A DNA stretch of 64,000 nucleotides, from positions 20,111 to 84,110 of the IMG/VR virus record IMGVR_UViG_3300028844_006431; one strand, given 5' to 3'. This document shows positions 19,036-27,158 of the stretch, one piece after another. Source of the DNA: a virus. The notes beneath the pieces are model-generated. The model was not told the origin of the DNA, did no database searches, and worked only from the letters and a program-made list of their open reading frames with translations. Position 1 is the stretch's first letter. The number at the start of each line of letters is the position of its first letter. A program made the position numbers and the translations under genes.

Positions 19036-19064
19036 TTGACAACGTAACTACGTTGTGTTACAAT
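19036..19064 (+). promoter_or_regulatory. Consensus sigma70-type promoter for the SF2 helicase gene
   Basis: TTGACA at 19036-19041 and TACAAT at 19059-19064 are separated by exactly 17 bases. The -35 is perfect and the -10 has one mismatch. It lies about 40 bases upstream of the ATG at 19107. It resembles a host RNA polymerase promoter rather than a late box, implying early or independent expression of the helicase. Confidence 0.85.
19039..19056. promoter_or_regulatory. 18-bp perfect inverted repeat overlapping the promoter (operator candidate)
   Basis: ACAACGTA-AC-TACGTTGT has two perfect 8-base arms with a 2-base centre. It starts within the -35 hexamer and fills most of the spacer, the classic position for a repressor or activator of helix-turn-helix type. 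No regulator gene lies next to it. Confidence 0.75.
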
Positions 19065-19106
19065 GCAATCTGACGTGTTCTTTCCCATCAACCACGCAGG
19101 AGTGAA

Positions 19107-20972
19107 ATGAAAATATATCATATTGATAACTACCTTTCTGAACTGGACTCAAATCTCTTCTTTCGTCATAAAAAATATACTTCTCTGATTAACTCACCCA
19201 CTGGCACTGGCAAGACAGAAACAATCTTTGACCGAGCAAGAACTCAAGAGAAAGTGATTGTTGCTTTTCCTTACACTTCTCAGGTCATTCAACAGGCAAA
19301 GAAGAACCCTGGCTTTCAGTGCTTGTATGATGATGCTCAATACTCAACTGAGAAGACTCAGAGAATTATTTGTACCTATGACAAGCTTGTCACCTTAATT
19401 AATCATGACGTCAATCTGAATGAATATGAACTTCATCTAGATGAATGCCACAATCTCTATGTTGCTGCTGACTATCGAGATCGAGTCATGTACTATATTG
19501 CGTCCTCCATACGCCAGAGGGCTTACCAGCAGGTCTTTTGTTACTCTAGCACATATGACTCGAAGTATCTCAGTAACTATCTGGTGATAGACCAGCACTT
19601 TCGTATTCAGAAGAATCTTCCTGTTCGGGATGATGTTACTTGTGTTCACCTTAACAATCAGAAAATCACGCTCAATGAATCACTCTATGACTATATTCAG
19701 AAAAATGTCTCAGTCGATGAAAAAATTCTCATCTATCGCAATAACAAAAGTGAAAACACCGCCTTGGCTGATCTTCTGGAAGATGCGGGTATATCGACAA
19801 CGCTTGTGGATAGTGATTGCAAAAATGAGCAGGAGACAATTGAGCTTCTGGAGAACGAAATGCTTTCAAAGCAAACAAAGGTCCTCATTACCACATCAAT
19901 GTTGACAGAAGGAATCAATCTGCTGAACAATAACATCACTCAGATTCATTACATTGATAAGAGTAAGAGTGCTGCTACCATTCGTCAATTCGCAAGTCGG
20001 GCGAGGAACTCTACTCATAAAACTTTCGTCTGGTACAAGAAGGATGAGACACTTCATGTGAAGAAGGATATCTTTGAAGAGTGGATTGATTTCATTGAAA
20101 CATCTGGTCGGTTGGAGAAAAACTACAACAGTCTTGTAGCTGACACGCCAGATCATCTGAAACATAAACATATCAATCACTTGCTTCGTGGTTCTTCCAT
20201 GTATGACCGAACCTGGAGACAGAAAGGTTTTCGTAATGTCAGTGGTGAGATCAAGATTGATTACACCAGAATTGCGAATTATTTTTACGAGTTAGATGTG
20301 ACTAATCAAAGTCACAACTCATATATTCTGGGTGAAGAACTGGAGAAGTATGATTTTGATGTGTATTATATCAATTACGATACATCTAATATTGATCAAT
20401 CTGATATTGATTCCTCAAAAGAAAAGTCCAGAACTGTTCGTGCGATTCGTAAAGCGGAACGTCTTGAAATTCTTGAGGGTTATCGAGATGACCAGATTGA
20501 TGTGAGAAAGCGATTGAATGTTTTGCTGAGAAAAAAAGGCAAGACAGCCAATGAAAATCGTGAAATCAAGATTGCGAAAGAATGGATTGCACTGAAGAAG
20601 AGTAATGTGGCGGAAGATGATATCATTCAAATCATTCGTAAAAATAACACAAACAAAGCCAAGTTTCGTTTGTCATTAAAAGAACAGCAGAAGAATGATC
20701 TACTCTACAGTGAACTTTCATCACTCATTCATTTGAATCAAAGATATGATGTAACTGAGAGAAGTAATCTACTTGTAATTGCTGAGAAAAACATTCGAGA
20801 CAAACATTCAATTGAACTAAATATAAGGAAAACAAAAAACAATGAGATTCATGGTAAGATTAGTAAAGGTATTTTTAATACCTTGTTTAATACAGAGTCT
20901 CATGTCTACAGCGGCAAGCATTCAATCTCAGTCACAAACTTTGATCCGCTGTTCTTTAAAACTACTAACTGA
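19107..20972 (+). CDS. SF2 DEXH-box helicase/translocase-like protein, 621 aa
   Basis: Walker A is SPTGTGKT at residues 30-37, the DEXH box DECH is near 112-115, a motif III-like YSSTYDSK follows, then motif V (TSMLTEGIN) and motif VI (QFASRARN, near 294-301). Together these define a superfamily 2 helicase core (about 1-330). The C-terminal 290 residues are charged, Lys/Glu/Arg-rich and unrecognised, and may bind DNA or a partner. It is not the usual T4 UvsW architecture by motif (DEGH in UvsW). A strong GGAG ribosome site precedes ATG 19107. It has its own promoter, unlike its neighbours, suggesting an independently regulated accessory gene. Confidence 0.8.
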   Translation: MKIYHIDNYLSELDSNLFFRHKKYTSLINSPTGTGKTETIFDRARTQEKVIVAFPYTSQVIQQAKKNPGFQCLYDDAQYSTEKTQRIICTYDKLVTLINHDVNLNEYELHLDECHNLYVAADYRDRVMYYIASSIRQRAYQQVFCYSSTYDSKYLSNYLVIDQHFRIQKNLPVRDDVTCVHLNNQKITLNESLYDYIQKNVSVDEKILIYRNNKSENTALADLLEDAGISTTLVDSDCKNEQETIELLENEMLSKQTKVLITTSMLTEGINLLNNNITQIHYIDKSKSAATIRQFASRARNSTHKTFVWYKKDETLHVKKDIFEEWIDFIETSGRLEKNYNSLVADTPDHLKHKHINHLLRGSSMYDRTWRQKGFRNVSGEIKIDYTRIANYFYELDVTNQSHNSYILGEELEKYDFDVYYINYDTSNIDQSDIDSSKEKSRTVRAIRKAERLEILEGYRDDQIDVRKRLNVLLRKKGKTANENREIKIAKEWIALKKSNVAEDDIIQIIRKNNTNKAKFRLSLKEQQKNDLLYSELSSLIHLNQRYDVTERSNLLVIAEKNIRDKHSIELNIRKTKNNEIHGKISKGIFNTLFNTESHVYSGKHSISVTNFDPLFFKTTN

Positions 20973-20982
20973 ACAATGAAAG

Positions 20983-21516
20983 ATGACTTTAGAAGAAGCA
21001 TTTGAATATCATCACGAAGAAAATTTACCTTACTGTTTCAATCTTTTTCAACCTTACAGTAAAAAATTCTACGAGTTTTTTGCTGAAGCAAAAGAAAGGA
21101 AATTCACACATGAAGATGATCGAGAACTTTTTGAAGAAACAGATTTAGGTGAATTCGATACCTTTGAAGGTGCCTGGGTGCCTCTTGACTTACCTATTCT
21201 TTGTGAATCAAAGTCAGAGTATCAAGGTAAGAAAGTTGAACTGAACAAGCCAAAGCGAGGTGGTGACAAGAAATTCTATGTCTACACTCGCAATCCGCAA
21301 ACAGGGAAGGTTATCAAAGTTTCTTTTGGCGCTGAAGGTGGTGGTGGAAGTTTGAAAGTTAAGTTTAATGACCCAAAGGCAAGAAAAAACTTTGCTAGCC
21401 GTCATGATTGTGCGAATAAGAAAGATAAAACCAAGGCATCCTTTTGGAGTTGCAGGTTGCCTCGGTACGCTGCAAAACTTGGTATGAGTGTGAACAATCC
21501 AGGAGGCTATTGGTAA
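20983..21516 (+). CDS. Conserved phage protein with C-terminal KRGG-RHDC-PRYAK-type domain, 177 aa
   Basis: The N-terminal half is acidic. The C-terminal half (about 85-177) reads KPKRGGDKKFYVYTRNPQTG, KVIKVSFGAEGG, DPKARKNFASRHDCANKKDK and ASFWSCRLPRYAAKLGM. I recognise this basic domain with conserved His and two Cys as widespread in T4-like phages, of unknown function. It starts 10 bases after the helicase stop and its own end carries the AGGAGG site for the next ORF. Confidence 0.75.
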   Translation: MTLEEAFEYHHEENLPYCFNLFQPYSKKFYEFFAEAKERKFTHEDDRELFEETDLGEFDTFEGAWVPLDLPILCESKSEYQGKKVELNKPKRGGDKKFYVYTRNPQTGKVIKVSFGAEGGGGSLKVKFNDPKARKNFASRHDCANKKDKTKASFWSCRLPRYAAKLGMSVNNPGGYW

Positions 21517-21776
21517 ATGAACACTTTGTTCAGAATGGAAACATTCGAACAATTGAAAATGATCCAAGCCATTTCATTTGGCATCAAGATGAATTTGACC
21601 GCATCATCTCTTTAATTTCAGGCGACAAATGGTTTCTACAAATGGAACATCAGTTGCCTGAAAAAATAGAGAAAAACAAAAACATGTATATACAAAAAGA
21701 AGTCTGGCATCGTGTGTTCTGTACAAATACGAATGCTGAGAATCATCTAATCATTTCAATACAAGACATTCAATGA
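21510..21776 (+). CDS. Small conserved protein, possibly cupin-like, 88 aa
   Basis: The frame after the previous gene reads VNEHFVQNGNIRTIENDPSH and then GDKWFLQMEHQLPEKIEKNK and EVWHRVFCTN. Short beta-strand spacing and the late histidine (VWHRVF) resemble a minimal cupin barrel, a weak inference. The start is uncertain: a TTG at 21510 follows AGGAGG (21501-21506) closely, while an upstream in-frame ATG at 21444 would overlap the previous gene by 73 bases. Its TGA overlaps the next ATG (ATGA at 21773). Confidence 0.55.
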   Translation: MVNEHFVQNGNIRTIENDPSHFIWHQDEFDRIISLISGDKWFLQMEHQLPEKIEKNKNMYIQKEVWHRVFCTNTNAENHLIISIQDIQ

Positions 21777-22852
21777 AATCTTTTAAAGAATTACACGAAG
21801 AATATCTCGAGGAAAAAAAATATCCTAAACTGAAACAACGCAAAGATGTTAGTTCAAAAACTAAAAGCGGTAAAGATAAGTCAACACCTGAAAAAAATTA
21901 TCATGGTTTGAGCAAAGGTACCGCACAGGAAAGAGAGGATCATTGGAAGAAGCAGAGAGAAAAACATCATAGTGACTCTTCAGCTTACACACCCGCACCT
22001 GGTGATAAAAACGCCAAGACAAAGCCTTCCAAATATACAAAGGCCTATCATAAAAAATATGGTGACCCTTCAAAGGAAAAGAAGAAGGTCAGCGAAGATG
22101 TTGAAGGAGTGAACATACCATCCGAAACTTCAAAAGAAATTGAAAGACTTTCTAAATCATATAATGTAGAAGTATCTGAAATTGTAAAGCTTTATCGTAA
22201 ACTTTACGAAAGATATCGAATTATGATGAGAACTGGTAACAACGCAAGTGTTCCGAATGAAAAAGAAGCAAAGATTCTACAGGGTTCAACAATGTCGGCT
22301 ATGAAGAAAGCTTTAGAGAAAAAAGATGATGATGTAAATTCTGAAATAAAAAGAAGAAGAATGGGTGGTCAAGAACGACCTGTTCGAGAACCTCAGGATG
22401 ACCGTTTCGCTGAAATGAAAAGACGTTCACAAATGGAGTCAACTGAAAGTTCAATTAAAGAACGTGTTTTAAATGAATATTATGAAACTGTTTTTGAGGT
22501 AAATCCTGTTGAATTATATGGTGAATATTTGGAAGAAGGAAAAGCCGATACAGGATTAGCCGCTAAAGCCAAAAAAAGTGGCATATCTTTAAGTACGTTA
22601 AGAACTGTATATAATCGAGGGATGGCAGCATGGCGTGGTTCACATCGACCTGGAACTACACCTCAACAATCGGCGAATGCTAGGGTAAATTCCTATATTG
22701 CAAAAGGTAAAACTTGGCACACTGCCGATGCAGACTTACATGGCGGAAAAAAGAAAGATAATAAAACCAAGAAAAAGGGATCATCCACAAAACAATCAAC
22801 TAAACCACGTACTAAAACCGGAAGAGGTGGAAGGACTAAATTACATCCATGA
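21773..22852 (+). CDS. Lysine-rich tagged protein with a phage DUF5824-like C-terminal domain, 359 aa
   Basis: The N terminus MKSFKELHEEYLEE matches a T4-type capsid-targeting peptide, with an LEE cleavage-like site at residues 12-14. The middle is highly charged and Lys-rich. Residues about 262-325 (ADTGLAAKAKKSGISLSTLR; YNRGMAAWRGSHRPGTTPQQ; ANARVNSYIAKGKTWHTADA) match a domain common in phage proteins (I believe DUF5824), of unknown function. The C terminus is a basic tail. Coupled by ATGA overlaps on both sides. A DNA-condensing internal head protein is a reasonable inference. Confidence 0.75.
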   Translation: MKSFKELHEEYLEEKKYPKLKQRKDVSSKTKSGKDKSTPEKNYHGLSKGTAQEREDHWKKQREKHHSDSSAYTPAPGDKNAKTKPSKYTKAYHKKYGDPSKEKKKVSEDVEGVNIPSETSKEIERLSKSYNVEVSEIVKLYRKLYERYRIMMRTGNNASVPNEKEAKILQGSTMSAMKKALEKKDDDVNSEIKRRRMGGQERPVREPQDDRFAEMKRRSQMESTESSIKERVLNEYYETVFEVNPVELYGEYLEEGKADTGLAAKAKKSGISLSTLRTVYNRGMAAWRGSHRPGTTPQQSANARVNSYIAKGKTWHTADADLHGGKKKDNKTKKKGSSTKQSTKPRTKTGRGGRTKLHP

Positions 22853-23355
22853 AAACAAAATGTTGTGTGCCAACTGTAATACACCATATAAAACCACGTT
22901 ATATTGGTGGTACAGATGAGCCTGAAAATTTGATAGAACTAACATACAAAGAACATGCCACAGCACATTTTTTATTGTGGCTACAATACCATGATGAAAG
23001 AGATTGGTTAGCATGGCGAGGCTGCGAAGGACTTATCGGTAAAGAACAAATACATAAAGAGATATGTTCAATCGCTGGTAAGAAAAGTTACGCTGAAGGA
23101 AAAGGAATACACGATAAGACAAAAAAATCTGAATGGGCTAGAATGGGCGCAGCCGCAGCATATGCAAAACACAAAGAAAAGATAGATGCCCAGCTGAGAG
23201 AGAATGCCCGTAGAGGAGCAGAACTTGGACTTGGTGGGCATGAAGCAGGTAAATGGATTTGGATAACTAACGGACAAGAGAGTAAGAAAGTTTTGAAAGC
23301 AGAACAACTACCAGACGGATGGCGCAGAGGTCGTCATAGTCGAAAGGCAGCATGA
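22849..23355 (+). CDS. HNH-family endonuclease, probable homing type, 168 aa
   Basis: Residues 10-45 read VIHHIKPRYIGGTDEPENLI-ELTYKEHATAHFLLW. This is an HNH core with paired His (HHIKP), GG, Asn and downstream His residues (EHATAHF). The C-terminal GKWIWITNGQESKKVLKAEQ-LPDGWRRGR is the short DNA-binding tail often seen on phage HNH homing endonucleases. Its middle is helical and basic. ATGA overlaps join it to both neighbours (22849-22852 and 23352-23355), unusually tight for a mobile gene. Confidence 0.85.
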   Translation: MKTKCCVPTVIHHIKPRYIGGTDEPENLIELTYKEHATAHFLLWLQYHDERDWLAWRGCEGLIGKEQIHKEICSIAGKKSYAEGKGIHDKTKKSEWARMGAAAAYAKHKEKIDAQLRENARRGAELGLGGHEAGKWIWITNGQESKKVLKAEQLPDGWRRGRHSRKAA

Positions 23356-24563
23356 AAGCATTTAAACAATTCGTTATTGAAGAACAACTTTTAACTGAAG
23401 GTGGTAATTCACCTTTTATTAATCGTGAAACAGGACAAGTTCTAGGTCGTGCTGAACGTATGAACATGGCATCTGTAAATCGTAAACAGATTCAGGAGAA
23501 GTTGCTGACCATGCTTCAGGAACTTAACGTTAAATTCGGTAAAATGTTTGGCAAACCCTTATGGCCGTCTTGGTCAATTGTTGCGTCTGGTGAAGCTTTT
23601 AACGGTTCCAGTGAGCAATTTTTTGACAGCTCGATCTCTGATGCGGACTTCAAGAAATATAAGAAAACTGTTGGTGATATGGACCTGACAATCCCTCATG
23701 GTAATCTTGGACCTTTGTTTGACTTACTTGCTACTCTCGAAAATAAAAAGCTTGCTGGAGGAACTTTTATCTACAAGGGACAGAATAAAAAGAAACAGCA
23801 GGGACATCAAATCAATTCAATCTTTCAATTACAAAATCCAAAACTCAATCTTCAAATTGATTTTGAAGGTGTGAACTACGAGAAAGATAAACCAGACGCC
23901 TTTGGTAAGTTTTCACATAGTTCAAACTGGGAAGATATGAAAGCAGGTCTGAAAGGTCTGGGTCATAAACTTTTACTGATGAACATGGCAAGAGCCTTAT
24001 CCGCAATGCATAATGTAGTTGTGCTGACACCTTCCTCAACTGCTGAAAACCCTAAAGTTTCGGAAGCAGAAACAGAAAAGTTTCCCACGAACTTAGCATT
24101 CTCTGTTGATAGTGGCGCTCGTTTTAAATACGAGCCAGTGATGAAAGGTGAAACGCAATTAGAGATCAATGGTAAAAAGGCTTACAAGAAACTTCCGACA
24201 AAGAATAGTAAATACACAACAAATCTAAAAGAAATTTTTTATATGATGTTTTCAAAGAAACCATCAGAAACGGATCTGATTAAGTTTCGAAGTTTTGTAG
24301 GTATTCTTTCATTGCTCAAAGAAAAGAAAATAAAAAAACAAGTAATTATAGACATCTTTGAAAACCTTCTTACAAAAAGTATGTTCTGTAAACATTGTCA
24401 GGGAACAGAAGTAAATAATCCAGATGGTGATCGAAATACAAAAATGATCATTGTCAATAAAATGGTATCAGAATTTTCGTATCTCAAGCCGATTCTGGAC
24501 AAAGCTCAACCGATGATTGAAAAGTATTATCAAAACTATAAAGAAGTAAAGGTAGATTCATGA
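23352..24563 (+). CDS. Pol-beta-type nucleotidyltransferase-like protein with capsid-targeting-like N terminus, 403 aa
   Basis: The N terminus MKAFKQFVIEEQLLTEGG has the targeting motif and IEE/LTE sites (residues 9-16). A nucleotidyltransferase pattern follows: FNGSSEQF (83-90) as the G-S loop, GDMDLTI with D109 and D111 as metal ligands, and LQIDFEG (168-173) as the third acidic strand. C-terminal CKHC is a possible metal site. The family transfers nucleotides to nucleic acids, proteins or small molecules; the substrate is unknown. It lies directly before an RNA ligase fusion, suggesting shared RNA or nucleotide chemistry. The motif-based call is moderate. Confidence 0.6.
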   Translation: MKAFKQFVIEEQLLTEGGNSPFINRETGQVLGRAERMNMASVNRKQIQEKLLTMLQELNVKFGKMFGKPLWPSWSIVASGEAFNGSSEQFFDSSISDADFKKYKKTVGDMDLTIPHGNLGPLFDLLATLENKKLAGGTFIYKGQNKKKQQGHQINSIFQLQNPKLNLQIDFEGVNYEKDKPDAFGKFSHSSNWEDMKAGLKGLGHKLLLMNMARALSAMHNVVVLTPSSTAENPKVSEAETEKFPTNLAFSVDSGARFKYEPVMKGETQLEINGKKAYKKLPTKNSKYTTNLKEIFYMMFSKKPSETDLIKFRSFVGILSLLKEKKIKKQVIIDIFENLLTKSMFCKHCQGTEVNNPDGDRNTKMIIVNKMVSEFSYLKPILDKAQPMIEKYYQNYKEVKVDS

Positions 24564-26173
24564 TGACTTTTCGCACTTTCGTAGTCAGAAAAAATTACAT
24601 AACAGAAGCCGCCTCAGGTAGACTTGATACAAGTATTGTAAATGCGGACAAAGCTTTCAAGAAGAAAGTTGAGTTCTTCTTTGTCTTAGATAAAACAGGT
24701 AATACACTCAATCCTAGAGAATATACGATTGAAGAAAAGTTTGATGGTGTCAAGTTGAATCTTTTTCGCAATAATCAAGATTTTGATCCAAAAGATTTTT
24801 CAAAGAATTGGATTGTTTCTTATAAGAACAATATTATGCATCCTGATGAATTCAAATCAGTTTCTGCTAAAAAATCAAAAGAGCAGGGAATTGGTATCAC
24901 TCAGTATCGTTTAGTGTTTGATCACTTAAGAAAGCATCATCGTCACACAAAAAGTATACCAAAGAACACTGAATTCTTTATTGAATACATGATGAAGAAA
25001 CCGACTCTCACTCGAGAGTATGAAACAAATCATTCGATGGTTCTGATTGGTTATGCTCATAATATGAAAATTGATAAGCAATCTGATTTTCGTATCTACA
25101 CTAAAGAAACTACTTTAGAGAATAAAGAAAATGCTCACTATGCGGAGATGCTTGGAATTGAAAGCGGTGCGGTAGTTTTCGAAGGATCAATTGATTCTTA
25201 TAATGACCTACATTCAGGTGCTAAGAATAAATCTTTGAAATCAGCTATTTCAAAGAATAAAAAGTTTCTACAGAAATTATATAAGGACCGTAATTGGGAT
25301 GAACTTTATACTCTGGTCAAAGAAATATTTCTTGAAGTGAAAAGTGTCTATGGTGGTAGTAAGACAGAAGGTGTTGTAATCAAAGATCATTTGACAAAAA
25401 AGACATTCAAATTCTTACAAGATGACCAACATGATAAAGATGTTCGAGCAAATGTCAAATCAAATTATAAAATGAACGATGAAGAAGAAAATAATTATTA
25501 TACAAAACTTCGTGAAATTGCTACTGAAATTTTGAATGACCTTGACCTTTCACAATCTTTCAGTGAAGTGATGAAAGAAATTTCAGCTAAAGTACATCGA
25601 TATAAACTACCTACCAAAATTCACACAAAGAAAAATATACATCAAGTTCGTGAAGACTTACATTTGACTACGAAGATGAAGTTTGAAAAACTGAAAGAAG
25701 GTTGGGCTGGTGTTGTAGGCAAGTTCCGAATTGTTACAAATGAACATGTCAAGATGATTGAATCCGCTTTTGACAAAGGTTATAAAGGTGTGACTGTAAT
25801 GATCGTTGCGGGTTCAAGAGATCCTGGATTAGCAAATGCGAGTAAAGAAATTCTTCAAGAAATCTTCAAAGGAAAGCCAATTGAATTTGTGATCGCAAAA
25901 ACAGGTAACATTGTTTCTCTTGAAAGAAAAACTCGTAATCCAATTGTAGCCTATATATGTGGACCAGATCGTGAATTAGATTATGAAAATCAACTCAAGT
26001 CAGCAAACAGTGATGCGATTGTTGATACTTACGATGGTGGTAAACGAGGAGAAGTTTCTGCGACTCAAGCAGAAGAAGCATTGAACAGTAATAACTATGG
26101 CAAGTTAGCCAAAATTGTACACGAAATTGCACTTAAACAAATTGATAAATGGTCTAAGTTTATAAAGAAATAG
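24560..26173 (+). CDS. RNA ligase fused to NMNAT-like nucleotidylyltransferase domain, 537 aa
   Basis: Covalent nucleotidyltransferase motifs are I, EEKFDGVKLNL with nucleophile K60; III/IIIa, FFIEYM (139-144); IV, TEGVVIK (269-275); and V, KTFKF (281-285). They define a DNA/RNA ligase core, closest in layout to T4 Rnl2-type RNA ligases. Residues about 385-515 look like a HIGH-type nucleotidylyltransferase: GKFRIVTNEHVKMIESAF (variant T-x-E-H for HxGH), GPDRE (468-472) and EVSATQAEEAL (the ISxTxxR-type motif, without the Arg). The N terminus MMTFRTFVVRKNYITEA has a targeting-like motif with an ITE site. ATGATGA couples it to the previous gene. Confidence 0.75.
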   Translation: MMTFRTFVVRKNYITEAASGRLDTSIVNADKAFKKKVEFFFVLDKTGNTLNPREYTIEEKFDGVKLNLFRNNQDFDPKDFSKNWIVSYKNNIMHPDEFKSVSAKKSKEQGIGITQYRLVFDHLRKHHRHTKSIPKNTEFFIEYMMKKPTLTREYETNHSMVLIGYAHNMKIDKQSDFRIYTKETTLENKENAHYAEMLGIESGAVVFEGSIDSYNDLHSGAKNKSLKSAISKNKKFLQKLYKDRNWDELYTLVKEIFLEVKSVYGGSKTEGVVIKDHLTKKTFKFLQDDQHDKDVRANVKSNYKMNDEEENNYYTKLREIATEILNDLDLSQSFSEVMKEISAKVHRYKLPTKIHTKKNIHQVREDLHLTTKMKFEKLKEGWAGVVGKFRIVTNEHVKMIESAFDKGYKGVTVMIVAGSRDPGLANASKEILQEIFKGKPIEFVIAKTGNIVSLERKTRNPIVAYICGPDRELDYENQLKSANSDAIVDTYDGGKRGEVSATQAEEALNSNNYGKLAKIVHEIALKQIDKWSKFIKK

Positions 26174-26178
26174 GTACT

Positions 26179-26778
26179 ATGAATGTGTTGATTGAAATTT
26201 ATGGAACACCAAAAGAAATTGTTGTTGGAGAAATCAATGAAGAACAATATGAATTCTGGAAAGAAAGAGAACATGACCTTTTGTATGGATCTGAAGGTGA
26301 ATTTCTTTCTTTCCAAGAATATTGTTTAGGAAAATATAATGAATATCAAGTCTATGAAGATTATGATTTTATTCTTGATGATTGGTCAGATGTAAATGAT
26401 GTTTATACGAATATAGGATTTTTTCAAGATGAAAACCTTAATGAAATTGAAGTCAAGTTTACACAGGTTGACTCTGAAAATTCTTTGACTATATCATATA
26501 CAGAACCTAAAATTGAAACATTCGTTGAAATTGATGAACCTGATGTTGGTTCTTTTCATTTCATAGGACAAGAAATTTATGAAAAACAATTATGTTTTTC
26601 TGCTACTGTAAATGAAGAAGATTTGAATGAAAGTATAGTCAAAGAACTATCTTTTCAGCAAGATATCATTTATGATCAAAAAATAATCACAGAGGTTTCT
26701 TTTCGAAATGTAAGTTTATTTAATAAAGCTAAAATAAATTCATCAGTGATTGAACAAAAATTCTATTTGAAACCTTAA
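26179..26778 (+). CDS. Hypothetical acidic protein, 199 aa
   Basis: MNVLIEIYGTPKEIVVGEIN starts a strongly acidic protein with alternating strands and an early EEQYEFWKERE segment seen in small phage hypotheticals. It has no signal peptide or membrane helix. It is the last gene of the plus-strand run starting at 18565, beginning five bases after the RNA ligase stop. Its 3' end overlaps by four bases the convergent gene at 26775. The function is unknown. Confidence 0.7.
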   Translation: MNVLIEIYGTPKEIVVGEINEEQYEFWKEREHDLLYGSEGEFLSFQEYCLGKYNEYQVYEDYDFILDDWSDVNDVYTNIGFFQDENLNEIEVKFTQVDSENSLTISYTEPKIETFVEIDEPDVGSFHFIGQEIYEKQLCFSATVNEEDLNESIVKELSFQQDIIYDQKIITEVSFRNVSLFNKAKINSSVIEQKFYLKP

Positions 26779-27092
26779 TTTGACTCAGATATCAAGCGGT
26801 CGTAATCGACTTTAATTTCATAAGTGTAGTCCTCATAGAAATGAAATTTGATCAAATCATCTTCAAGCCGCTCTAAATATAAGAGTTGAAATTTGTTTAG
26901 AAAAACTTTTTTTGAATCAACTTCACATGTAAAAAAATACTCAGAAAATTCTGATGTGTCGATAGATTCATAGCCAGGAATTTTCAAAGATGTAGTTTTA
27001 TTGTAATGAACTGTAATGTTTTGACCTTCATATTCAATAACATTTGCATTTGAAAAATTAAATAAGAAATTATCAGCTTCGACTAAAATCAT
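26775..27092 (-). CDS. Hypothetical protein on the opposite strand, 105 aa
   Basis: MILVEADNFLFNFSNANVIE is preceded on the minus strand by an AAGGAGAA ribosome site. The protein alternates hydrophobic and charged residues, suggesting a small beta fold. It is the only minus-strand gene between 18565 and 58050 and overlaps the convergent 199-residue gene by four bases at its 3' end. A GATAAATA late-promoter-like box lies 37 bases upstream. The function is unknown. Confidence 0.75.
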   Translation of the reverse strand: MILVEADNFLFNFSNANVIEYEGQNITVHYNKTTSLKIPGYESIDTSEFSEYFFTCEVDSKKVFLNKFQLLYLERLEDDLIKFHFYEDYTYEIKVDYDRLISESN

Positions 27093-27106
27093 GATTCTCC
27101 TTACGA

Positions 27107-27114
27107 TATAAATA
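27107..27114 (+). promoter_or_regulatory. T4-type late promoter box TATAAATA upstream of the tail-fibre operon
   Basis: An exact match to the T4 late promoter consensus TATAAATA, 45 bases upstream of the first tail-collar gene. T4 late genes are read by polymerase with sigma gp55 from this single element. The position ahead of a structural operon supports the call. Confidence 0.75.
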
Positions 27115-27128
27115 ATATAAGATTAAGT

Positions 27129-27136
27129 TATTTATC
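27129..27136 (-). promoter_or_regulatory. Late-promoter-like box GATAAATA driving the 27092 gene
   Basis: The minus strand reads GATAAATA 37 bases upstream of the ATG at 27092. With the plus-strand TATAAATA at 27107 it forms a crossed divergent pair in the 66-base gap. The same sequence occurs upstream of the baseplate block. Confidence 0.55.
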
Positions 27137-27158
27137 ACAAAATTATAAAGGTTTATTA

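Noticed and set aside
19437-20180. Several minus-strand and shifted ORFs inside the helicase gene
   Set aside because: Shadows of a gene with clear helicase motifs; none has a ribosome site or family feature.
21517-21615. Short plus-strand ORF MNTLFRMETFEQLKM at good spacing from AGGAGG
   Set aside because: It stops after 32 residues and conflicts with the longer frame that continues to the ATGA junction at 21776; kept only as a reason the 21510 start is uncertain.
22698-22919. ORF containing CANCNTPYKTT, a zinc-ribbon-like motif
   Set aside because: Out-of-frame shadow across the 3' end of the 359-residue gene and the HNH gene start; the Cys pair is coincidental.
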